Shown in pieces: positions 1-5,600 of a stretch of 5,931 nucleotides of DNA. The notes under the pieces were generated by a model, which saw only the letters and a program-made list of their open reading frames with translations, had not been told where the DNA came from and searched no databases. Source of the stretch: Burkholderiales bacterium. Its GTDB lineage: Bacteria; Pseudomonadota; Gammaproteobacteria; Burkholderiales; JAEUOS01. The stretch lies in contig CANGUJ010000269.1 of NCBI GenBank assembly GCA_947456845.1, forward strand, positions 1-5,931, in the 5' to 3' direction. Within the stretch, counting starts at the first letter, position 1. Every line of letters begins with the position of its first letter. The translations under genes were made by a program, and so were the position numbers.

Positions 1-19
1 ATCCCCTGCCGCGCGGCCA

Positions 20-1822
20 TCATGCGGCACCGCCGTCGATGAGGGCGCGCTCTTTCGCGGTGGGCACCACGCCGTAGTCGCGCCTGGCCGCGGCCTCCGA
101 GATGTAGCCCAGGCGCAGGTCGCGCAGCACCGCCGCGCGGGCGCGCTTTTTCGGGTTGCCGAAACCGCCGCCGCCGCCCGAGCGCAGGGTGTAGGCCTCG
201 CCCGCTTCAAGGCGCATGTTGACCTTGCCGGTGCCGAACAGGGTTTCGCTGCCGTCCTTCTTGCGCATGCCGATCAGGTTGCCCAGCGCGCTTTTTCCCC
301 CGGACAGCCCCCACGGTGGATGCTTCACCCGGTCCACCCGGGTCTGGTAATTCACGCGCGCGAGCGACACCACCTCGCACTCCGCGCCCAGGCCGCCGCG
401 GAACTGGCCGGCGCCGCCGGAGTCCTGGCGCAGCCGGTAGTGCCGCACCAGAAGCGGGAACTTGTTCTCGACCTGCTCGGAAGGCCCGTTGTGGGTATCA
501 CCGTCGTTCATGCATACCGTGACGTTGACGCCGTCCTCGCCGTGCTTGGCGCCCCAGCCGCCGCCGATCAGCCCGCCCAGATAGATCCACAGGCGCCCGT
601 CCTTGGGATGGATGCCGTTGACGTTGGCGATCACGAGATCCGCATGGTGGCCAGCGATCACGCGTTCCGGAATGGCGGGCGCCAGGGCCTTGAAGATGGT
701 GTCGACCACGGTCATCGGGTAGGTCATCCACACCCGCATCGGCGCGGGATGCCTGGCGCTCACGACCGTGCCGGGCGGCACGATCACCTTGAGCGGCCGG
801 AAGCCGCCGTCGTTGATGGGATGGTCGCGCGGCAGGGTCAGGCACTTGAAGGCCACCTGCGCGCAGGCCACCCCGGCGCCCGAATTGAAGAAGCCCTTCA
901 CCTGCGGGCTCATGCCCGAGAGGTCGACGGTCATCGCGTCGCCTCGCACGCTGACCTTGACGCGGATCGGTACCGGCTGGTCGATGTCGATGGCGTCGTC
1001 ATCCATCCAGGATTCGGCCTCGTACACGCCGTCGGGCATGGCGCGCACCATCGCGCGCGCCTCGGCCTCGCTATGGTCCATGATCGCGGCGATGCTGGCC
1101 TGCACCGTGTCGGCGCCATGGCGGGCGAGCAGTTCTTCCATGTGCTTGACGCCGACGCGGCAGGCGGAGAGCTGGGCTTCCAGGTCACCGGCGGCCCGGT
1201 CCGGGCGGCGCACGTTCATCAGGATGAGGTCGCGCATTTCCTGGTTGAGTTTTCCGCGCACGTGGTACTTGACCAGCGGGATCTGCAGGCCCTCGGACCA
1301 GATATCGGTGGTCAGCCCGTTCAGGATGCCGCCGATGTCCTGCCAGTGCGCCATGCAGGTCGAGAAGGCGACGATCTGCCCCTTGTGGAACACCGGGATC
1401 GAGAAGGTCAGGTGGTTCAGGTGCGCGCCGGTGGTGTAGGAATCGTTGGTCAGCAGGATGTCGCCGGGATGGATGTTCCGGTGCCCCCAGTGCGCGATCT
1501 TGGCCTTGACCACGTCGCTCATGCCGCGGATGAACATCGGCAGCCCCAGGCCGATCGAGAGGGTCTGGCCGTCGCGGTCGAACAGGCCCACCGTGAAGTC
1601 GAGGGCTTCGTAGATGATCATGTTGTAGGAGGTGCGCATGAGCACCGACTTCATTTCCTCGGTGGCGGCGGTGAGGCTGTTCCTCACCAGCTCGACGGCG
1701 ACCGGGTCGACCTTGATGCGCCTGGCCGGCTTGGTTGCGGGCTTGCGGGCGGAGGCTTTGCCGGCGGCGGCTTTTTTCATGACGGTGCGGCCGGTGTTGG
1801 CGGGGCTTGCGTTGCGCGGCAT
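20..1822 (-). CDS. hyuB: Hydantoinase B / oxoprolinase family protein (HyuB-type subunit)
   Basis: This is the B subunit of an ATP-dependent hydantoinase/oxoprolinase-type enzyme, expected to be cytoplasmic and to work with the HyuA subunit encoded just upstream. The family core begins near residue 38 (VDPVAVELVRNSL) and runs to the C-terminal glycine-rich motif GGGGGFGNP at about 549-557. Other family marks are TNDSYTTGAH (125-134), AHWQDIGG (158-165), NDGGFRPLKV (about 337-346) and GGLGAECEV (476-484). The length of 600 residues is slightly long for the family because of a 35-residue basic N-terminal tail. I chose the ATG at 1822: the GGGAGG at 1831-1836 then sits 8 bases away, against only 2 for the ATG at 1828. 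The alternative ATG at 1780 has no ribosome binding site. The gene overlaps or abuts the end of hyuA, so the two are translationally coupled. The substrate (hydantoin, oxoproline, lactam or ketone carboxylation) cannot be read from the sequence. Family assignment is secure; the symbol is by family only. Confidence 0.93.
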   Translation of the reverse strand: MPRNASPANTGRTVMKKAAAGKASARKPATKPARRIKVDPVAVELVRNSLTAATEEMKSVLMRTSYNMIIYEALDFTVGLFDRDGQTLSIGLGLPMFIRGMSDVVKAKIAHWGHRNIHPGDILLTNDSYTTGAHLNHLTFSIPVFHKGQIVAFSTCMAHWQDIGGILNGLTTDIWSEGLQIPLVKYHVRGKLNQEMRDLILMNVRRPDRAAGDLEAQLSACRVGVKHMEELLARHGADTVQASIAAIMDHSEAEARAMVRAMPDGVYEAESWMDDDAIDIDQPVPIRVKVSVRGDAMTVDLSGMSPQVKGFFNSGAGVACAQVAFKCLTLPRDHPINDGGFRPLKVIVPPGTVVSARHPAPMRVWMTYPMTVVDTIFKALAPAIPERVIAGHHADLVIANVNGIHPKDGRLWIYLGGLIGGGWGAKHGEDGVNVTVCMNDGDTHNGPSEQVENKFPLLVRHYRLRQDSGGAGQFRGGLGAECEVVSLARVNYQTRVDRVKHPPWGLSGGKSALGNLIGMRKKDGSETLFGTGKVNMRLEAGEAYTLRSGGGGGFGNPKKRARAAVLRDLRLGYISEAAARRDYGVVPTAKERALIDGGAA

Positions 1823-1824
1823 GT

Positions 1825-3912
1825 TCATTTCCTCCCGATGCTGATGTCGAGGTTGCCATAGGGTTCGACGACGAGGCTGTCGCCGGGCTGCAGCACGGTG
1901 GTGGTGGCATGCTCCTCGATCAATGCCGGCCCGCTGATGCGGTTGCCGGCCAGCAGCAGCCCGCGCTGGTACACCGCCGCCTCCTTCCAGCCGCCATCCT
2001 CGAAGTAGGCGCGGCGCCGCCCGGTGAATGCGGCCGCCGGCGGCCGCGCCGTACCGACGGCGATTTTCTCCAGCACCGGATGCTTCATCATGCCGATCAC
2101 CGCGCTGCGGACGCTGACGATCTCGGCCTGCTCGCCCGGCGCGCCGCGGCCATAGCGTTCCTCATGGGCGGCGTCGAAGGCGGCCTTGATGGCGGCCTTG
2201 GTCGCCTGCGGATCGCCGCGCCGGAAGGCCGCGGCCGGCAGGTCCACCGTCACCGCATGCTCCTGCCCGACATAGCGCATGTCGAGACCGCGCTGCATGA
2301 CGATCCGCTTCGTGTTGAGGTCGGCGTCCTTGAGGGCCGCCTGGCCCTGCGCTTCCATCTCGGCGAACCAGCCTTCGAGGTCAGCCATGGTCACGGCGGC
2401 GAGGCTTACGAACTGCGAGCGCACGAGATCGCGGCGGAAGTCGGCCAGCAGCATGCCGAAGGCGGAAAAATGCCCCGGCGCGCGCGGCACGATCACGCGC
2501 GGGATGCGCAGTTCGCGCGCCACCATCGAGGCGTGCAGCGGGCCGGCGCCGCCATAGGCGAACATGGTCGGGAAGGCGCCGGGGTCGAGCCCGCGGTCGG
2601 TGGTGACACCCTTGACCGCGTGCGACATCGATGCCGCGGCGATGCGCAGGATGCCCAGCGCGGCATGCGTGGCGGAAAGTCCGAGCGGATCGGCCACGCG
2701 CTTTTTCATCGCCGCATTGGCCGCCGCGCGGTCGAGCAGCATTTCGCCGCCCAGGAAACGCCCGGGATCGAGGCGCCCGAGCAGCAGGTTGGCATCGGTC
2801 ACCGTGGGCTCGATGCCGCCTTGCCCATAGCACACCGGCCCGGGCGCCGCGCCGGCGCTCTGTGGGCCCACGCGCAGGGCCCCCGATTCGCTCACCGCGG
2901 CGATGCTGCCGCCGCCGGTGCCCACCTCGTGGATGTCGATCATCGGCGTCAGCAGCGGCAGGCCGGTGAGGTAGCCGCCGATCATCGCGCTGCCGGTCAC
3001 GAGCGCCGCGCCGTCGCGCACCACGCCGGCCTTGGCGGTGGTGCCGCCCATGTCGAAGGCGATGGCGTTGGCGATGCCGAGCGTGCGGCACAGGGCCTGC
3101 GTGCCGATCACGCCGGCGGCCGGGCCGGACTCCATCATGCGCACGCAGTCGGCGCGCGCTTCCGAGAGCGCGTACAACCCGCCGGTGGACTGCACCACCA
3201 GGAACTTGCCGGAGAACTTCTCGCGCTTGATCTCTTCCTCGATTTCGCGCAGGTAGTTGTCCACCCGCGGGCCGATGTAGGCGTTGGCCACCACCGTTGA
3301 GGTGCGCTCGTATTCGCGGTACTCCTGGGAGAGGTCCGATGAAATCGAGATGAAGGCGCCGGGCATGCGCTTCCTGAGCGCGGCCTTGACCGCACGCTCA
3401 TGCGCCGGGTTGCGGTAGGAATGCAGGAACAGCACCGCCACGGCCTCGATGCGTCGGCGCACCAGTTCGTCGGCGATGGCCTCGACCTCGCCCATGTCGA
3501 GCTTCTGGTGCACGGTGCCGTCGGCCAGCAGGCGTTCGCCCACCTCGAAGCGCAGGTCGCGCTCGATGAGCGGCGCATGCTTGCGGTGGCGCAGGTTGAA
3601 CGAATCGGGCCGGTTGATGCGGCCGATCTCGTAGATGTCGCGAAAGCCGCGCGTGGTGACGAGCGCCGCGCGCGCGCCCGAGCGTTCGAGCATGGTGTTG
3701 ATGGCGATCGTCGAGCCGTGCAGGAACAGGTTCGCCTCATCGAGCGTGACGCCGGCCTTCCTCATGCCGTCGGTGATGCCGGTGATCAGGCGCTGCGGCG
3801 TGGTGAGGGTCTTGCCGAGAAGCAGCACGCCGCGCTTCTCGTCGAAGGCGGTCACGTCGGTGAAGGTGCCGCCGATGTCGGCGGCGATGCGCGTGCGGGC
3901 GGTCGAGGTCAT
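1825..3912 (-). CDS. hyuA: Hydantoinase A / oxoprolinase family protein (HyuA-type ATPase subunit)
   Basis: This is the ATP-binding A subunit of a hydantoinase/oxoprolinase-type enzyme. It has an actin/hexokinase-like fold and is thought to phosphorylate the substrate before ring opening or carboxylation. Visible motifs, in order: phosphate-1 loop DIGGTFTD (12-19), HGSTIAINTMLER (65-77), ESGPAAGVIG (261-270), phosphate-2 loop FDMGGTTAK (286-294), GTGGGSIA (331-338), EPTVTDANLLLGRLDPG (368-384), YGGAGPLH (453-460), and the C-terminal swivel domain with GPALIEEHATT (661-671). The length of 695 residues is normal and the protein looks intact. The ATG at 3912 is the only sensible start, because an in-frame TAA lies two codons upstream and the DIGGTFTD loop sits at the usual distance. 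No clear Shine-Dalgarno is seen before it. The TGA stop at 1825-1827 overlaps the first possible hyuB ATG, and the last codons (GGG AGG AAA) supply the hyuB ribosome binding site. Family is secure, substrate unknown. Confidence 0.95.
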   Translation of the reverse strand: MTSTARTRIAADIGGTFTDVTAFDEKRGVLLLGKTLTTPQRLITGITDGMRKAGVTLDEANLFLHGSTIAINTMLERSGARAALVTTRGFRDIYEIGRINRPDSFNLRHRKHAPLIERDLRFEVGERLLADGTVHQKLDMGEVEAIADELVRRRIEAVAVLFLHSYRNPAHERAVKAALRKRMPGAFISISSDLSQEYREYERTSTVVANAYIGPRVDNYLREIEEEIKREKFSGKFLVVQSTGGLYALSEARADCVRMMESGPAAGVIGTQALCRTLGIANAIAFDMGGTTAKAGVVRDGAALVTGSAMIGGYLTGLPLLTPMIDIHEVGTGGGSIAAVSESGALRVGPQSAGAAPGPVCYGQGGIEPTVTDANLLLGRLDPGRFLGGEMLLDRAAANAAMKKRVADPLGLSATHAALGILRIAAASMSHAVKGVTTDRGLDPGAFPTMFAYGGAGPLHASMVARELRIPRVIVPRAPGHFSAFGMLLADFRRDLVRSQFVSLAAVTMADLEGWFAEMEAQGQAALKDADLNTKRIVMQRGLDMRYVGQEHAVTVDLPAAAFRRGDPQATKAAIKAAFDAAHEERYGRGAPGEQAEIVSVRSAVIGMMKHPVLEKIAVGTARPPAAAFTGRRRAYFEDGGWKEAAVYQRGLLLAGNRISGPALIEEHATTTVLQPGDSLVVEPYGNLDISIGRK
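1831..1836 (-). promoter_or_regulatory. Ribosome binding site of hyuB, inside the hyuA 3' end
   Basis: GGGAGG on the minus strand lies within the last sense codons of hyuA. Two ATGs follow in the same frame. The one at 1828 is 2 bases away, too close; the one at 1822 is 8 bases away, a normal spacing. This favours 1822 as the real start and implies translational coupling of the two subunits. Confidence 0.7.
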
Positions 3913-3940
3913 GGCTTATCGTGGGGTGGCGGGAAACAAC

Positions 3941-3953
3941 GGCGGGAGCCGCC
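3941..3953 (-). other. Short hairpin in the hyuA leader
   Basis: On the minus strand GGCGG and CCGCC are separated by only three bases (CTC), forming a tight GC stem. It lies just after the TAA that closes the vapC remnant frame and 28 bases before the hyuA start. It is followed by GTTGTTTCCC, a weak T-rich stretch rather than a proper T run. It may be an old terminator of the toxin-antitoxin unit or a leader hairpin for hyuA; neither can be shown from sequence alone. Confidence 0.3.
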
Positions 3954-3956
3954 TTA

Positions 3957-3962
3957 GTGTAG
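3957..3962 (-). promoter_or_regulatory. Possible -10 element upstream of hyuA
   Basis: TACACT on the minus strand matches the sigma-70 -10 consensus at four of six positions. It sits 45 bases before the hyuA ATG, so transcription would begin around 3950. No good -35 box is seen at 16-18 bases upstream, so this is only a candidate. hyuA could instead be transcribed from further upstream through the vapBC remnant. Confidence 0.22.
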
Positions 3963-4007
3963 CCGCGCCGCCACGCGGTGGCCTCGGCATCGGCCCTTGG
4001 TCTCGCC

Positions 4008-4161
4008 CACCCACGCCACCTCGAGCAGCACGATCAGCCGCGCGTGTCCCGGGCTGGAGGCGCTGCACTCAGCCTCGATGGCCGGCGTGGCACGCGCCGA
4101 CTGCACCGGGTCGTCCTGCCCGATATATCGCACCGCTATGATTGGTATCGAGGCCGATCAC
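4008..4161 (-). pseudogene. vapC: vapC-type PIN-domain toxin remnant, frameshifted and truncated
   Basis: This is the decayed 5' part of a VapC endoribonuclease toxin gene. From the GTG at 4161 it reads VIGLDTN, the classic VapC start that carries the first catalytic Asp. Seven bases later (CATAGCG, 4134-4140), where six are expected, the reading moves by one frame and continues at 4133 as VRYIGQDDPVQSARA, then on to LIVLLEVAWV (4037-4008), which carries the conserved second-acid Glu. After that the similarity stops. The frame runs 17 more unrelated codons to TAA at 3954-3956. About 50 of the usual roughly 130 residues remain, and the C-terminal half with the last two catalytic acidic residues is absent. 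A working toxin is therefore not possible from this locus. VapC identity rests on motif recognition by eye. Confidence 0.75.
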
Positions 4162-4392
4162 CGTCCCGCGTTGGCGGATCGTGGCGTTGATGTCCTCGAT
4201 GGAGACCGGCTAGGCCGGTTTGCGCAACACCCCCGTGGGGGAGCGCACATCCCCGAAGGCAGGCTTGATCGCGAATCCACCCTCGAATCCGATGAACTCG
4301 ATGCGGTCTCCCGGTTCCAGCCCGAGGCGCAGCCTGACATCGGCAGGGATCGCGACCTGCCCCATCGTTGTGAATGTCGCGGCGAACCCCAT
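4162..4392 (-). pseudogene. vapB: vapB-type antitoxin (AbrB/MazE fold) interrupted by an in-frame TAG
   Basis: From the ATG at 4392 the frame reads an AbrB/MazE/SpoVT-type swapped-hairpin DNA-binding domain: ATFTTMGQVAIPADVRLRLGL, then EPGDRIEFIGFEGGFAIKP. It stops at TAG (4210-4212) after 60 residues. Beyond the TAG the same frame continues with PVSIEDINATIRQRG, the usual toxin-binding C-terminus of VapB antitoxins. The TAG therefore looks like a point mutation, probably of an AAG Lys codon. The frame then runs without its own stop straight into the vapC start, so the original vapB stop is also lost. The usual Lys in the TSKGQVTIP motif is Met here. The 60-residue product may still fold and bind DNA, but its toxin-neutralising tail is missing. 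The ATG directly follows the TGA of the solute-binding protein gene. Confidence 0.75.
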
Positions 4393-5199
4393 TCACGGCC
4401 CGGGCGGCGCCACCGCGGCCGTCGTGAAGCCGGCCGCGTCGAAGGCGCGACGCACCGCGCCGCCAGCCTTGGCCTCCTCCAGCCAGCGCGTCAGATATGC
4501 CAGCGCGGCCGGATGGTTCTTCTTGACCAGCACCGAGACGTAGACGCGCTGGAAGGCACCGTCGAGGATGCGCGAACCCGGCACCCTGGCCGCCAGCGGC
4601 CCGAGGGTGTCGTGCGTCAATGCGAACGCGTCGGCGCGACCCTCGCGCAGGGCCGCCAACGCCAGGTCGACCGACGGCACCGGCGCGACCTTGACGTGCT
4701 TGAGGGCATTGCCGGCACTTCGGAATGTCGTGGTGCCGGCAATCGCGATCACCCGCACGCCGGGGCGGTCGACCTCGGCAATGCCGCGGATGCCGGATTC
4801 GCCGCGTACCAGGTAGGTATTCTCCAGCACCGAGTAGGCTGGGCCGACATCGAGGCGCCGGCGCCTTTCGTCATCGGCCGGCATGAAGGCGGCGTCGATC
4901 CGGCCTTCGGCGAGCGCATCGGTGATCTCGCCCGAGTTGGGTGCCATGAAGAACTCCACCGCAACGCCCAGCGCGCGGCCGAGTTCGCGCGCCAGGTCGA
5001 CGGTGACGCCGCGCCCCTGGCCATCGGTCCCGCGGGCGACGAAAAAGGTCGAGGCCTCGGGCGCGTACACGATGCCGAAGCGCAGCTTGCCGGTGGGCGC
5101 GATCTCCTTCAACACGGCGGCATCGGGTGGGGGCGGCGCACCGGCGCAGCCGGCCACGACAGCAGGCCACGGCGGCCAGGCCAGCGTTTTGAGCTTCAT
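4393..5199 (-). CDS. Family 3 extracellular solute-binding lipoprotein (orphan ABC receptor)
   Basis: This 268-residue protein resembles the periplasmic amino-acid-type binding component of ABC importers (PBPb/SBP_bac_3 fold). A short signal segment ends in a lipobox VAGC with Cys18, followed by a Pro-rich linker (APPPPD), so it should be tethered to a membrane facing the periplasm. The domain starts around residue 34 with TGKLRFGIVY. It shows GVTVDLARELGRALGV (64-79), a DAAFMPADDERRRRLDVGPAY stretch around 102-122, and the second-lobe part LREGRADAFALTHDTLG (184-200). The length is normal. The ATG at 5199 is preceded by GGAG at 5206-5209 with 6 bases between. No permease or ATPase gene is present here, so it may serve a transporter encoded elsewhere or act as a sensor input. 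The ligand is unknown; proximity to hyuAB hints at a nitrogenous small molecule, but that is inference. Confidence 0.88.
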   Translation of the reverse strand: MKLKTLAWPPWPAVVAGCAGAPPPPDAAVLKEIAPTGKLRFGIVYAPEASTFFVARGTDGQGRGVTVDLARELGRALGVAVEFFMAPNSGEITDALAEGRIDAAFMPADDERRRRLDVGPAYSVLENTYLVRGESGIRGIAEVDRPGVRVIAIAGTTTFRSAGNALKHVKVAPVPSVDLALAALREGRADAFALTHDTLGPLAARVPGSRILDGAFQRVYVSVLVKKNHPAALAYLTRWLEEAKAGGAVRRAFDAAGFTTAAVAPPGP

Positions 5200-5235
5200 C
5201 TTCGTCTCCGGCGGTTCTCGCCATCCTGCGCGGCG

Positions 5236-5241
5236 ATTCTA
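5236..5241 (-). promoter_or_regulatory. Probable -10 box for the solute-binding protein gene
   Basis: TAGAAT on the minus strand matches the sigma-70 -10 consensus at five of six positions and stands out in very GC-rich surroundings. It lies 36 bases before the ATG at 5199, which would leave a leader of about 30 bases containing the GGAG site. No recognisable -35 hexamer sits at the normal distance, so activator dependence is possible. Confidence 0.35.
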
Positions 5242-5342
5242 CTTGCGCTCCCGCGCGCATCGCGCCCCGAGGCCTTCAGCCCGCACATCCACCGGCCTGG
5301 GGCGATCGACTGGCCGATCAGCCGGGGGTATTGATGCGGGCA

Positions 5343-5354
5343 ATCAAGCTTGAT
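5343..5354. promoter_or_regulatory. Perfect 12-bp palindrome, candidate operator
   Basis: ATCAAGCTTGAT is a perfect palindrome in a small AT-richer island of a GC-rich spacer. It is about 100 bp upstream of the TAGAAT box of the lipoprotein gene and about 65 bp downstream of the membrane-protein stop. The same TTGATGC string occurs at 5331-5337 and again at 5350-5356. It could be a regulator binding site, but no regulator gene lies in the window. Confidence 0.3.
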
Positions 5355-5379
5355 GCAGCAAGGCGGCGTTCCAGCCGTT

Positions 5380-5403
5380 CGCCTGCGGACCGCTCGCCAG
5401 GCG
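5380..5403 (-). other. Inverted repeat just downstream of the small membrane-protein gene
   Basis: On the minus strand CGCCTG and CAGGCG can pair into a six-base-pair stem with a 12-base loop, beginning 17 bases after the TAG stop at 5420. No T run follows, so it does not qualify as an intrinsic terminator. It may protect the 3' end of the message or be chance in GC-rich DNA. Confidence 0.25.
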
Positions 5404-5419
5404 CCTTCATGCGGCGAGA

Positions 5420-5593
5420 CTAGCGATTGCCGCGCCCGCGCGAGGTCTCGTTGGTCCAGGGCTGGGCGCCGCAGTCCGTGACGGCGGCGCGCGCGGTGGT
5501 CGAGCGCAGCACCATGAAACGCACGCCCCAGATGAAAAAGCCCAGCAGCAGCACGCCAAGCAGGACCTTGAAGATTGAAACGCCGAACAACAT
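5420..5593 (-). CDS. Small single-span membrane protein, 57 residues, unknown function
   Basis: A complete short gene runs from ATG at 5593 to TAG at 5420. The protein begins MLFGVSIFKVLLGVLLLG, with one hydrophobic segment over about residues 8-29 (ending GFFIWGVRFMVL). A polar, Arg-containing C-terminal tail of about 27 residues follows, including a single Cys (TDCGAQPW, 39-46) and ending SRGRGNR. A textbook AGGAGG at 5601-5606 with a 7-base spacer precedes the ATG, which is the main reason for calling it. No in-frame ATG lies close upstream. The positive charge after the span suggests the tail is cytoplasmic by the positive-inside rule, although Lys9 near the start of the span weakens this. 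I do not recognise a family. It is followed on the same strand by the solute-binding lipoprotein gene 220 bases on, but a shared transcript is not shown. Confidence 0.72.
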   Translation of the reverse strand: MLFGVSIFKVLLGVLLLGFFIWGVRFMVLRSTTARAAVTDCGAQPWTNETSRGRGNR

Positions 5594-5600
5594 GTAAACG

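Larger units (their letters stand above)
5200..5419. other. Intergenic spacer between the membrane-protein gene and the solute-binding protein gene
   Basis: I find no supported gene in these 220 bases. They hold the GGAG ribosome binding site for the lipoprotein gene, a -10-like TAGAAT at 5236-5241, a 12-bp perfect palindrome at 5343-5354, and a six-base-pair inverted repeat CGCCTG/CAGGCG at 5380-5403 just downstream of the small membrane-protein stop. A 30-codon frame from an ATG at 5410 to TGA at 5318 has no ribosome binding site and is not called. Confidence 0.6.

Noticed and set aside
320..1861. Long open frame on the plus strand opposite hyuB
   Set aside because: It is the antisense shadow of a clearly recognisable HyuB frame in GC-rich DNA. 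Its translation is His/Asp/Val/Gly/Ala-rich with no recognisable domain.
1807..3300. Long open frame on the plus strand opposite hyuA
   Set aside because: Antisense shadow of hyuA with low-complexity His/Arg/Ala-rich translation and no family motif.
3941..3962. Intrinsic terminator between the vapC remnant and hyuA
   Set aside because: The stem is good but only a broken GTTGTTT follows it on the minus strand, so terminator function is not supported; kept only as a hairpin.
4136..4396. 86-codon minus-strand frame overlapping the vapB remnant
   Set aside because: Frame-shifted reading of the AbrB-domain DNA; the true family motif lies in the frame starting at 4392.
3997..5334. Long open frame on the plus strand opposite the lipoprotein gene and the vapBC remnant
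   Set aside because: It crosses the antisense of three separate minus-strand units, and its product looks like composition-driven noise. The minus-strand frames carry real motifs.
5318..5410. 30-codon minus-strand frame beginning MKAPGERSAGERLERRL, right after the small membrane-protein stop
   Set aside because: There is no ribosome binding site before its ATG and no recognisable motif; too short to support.
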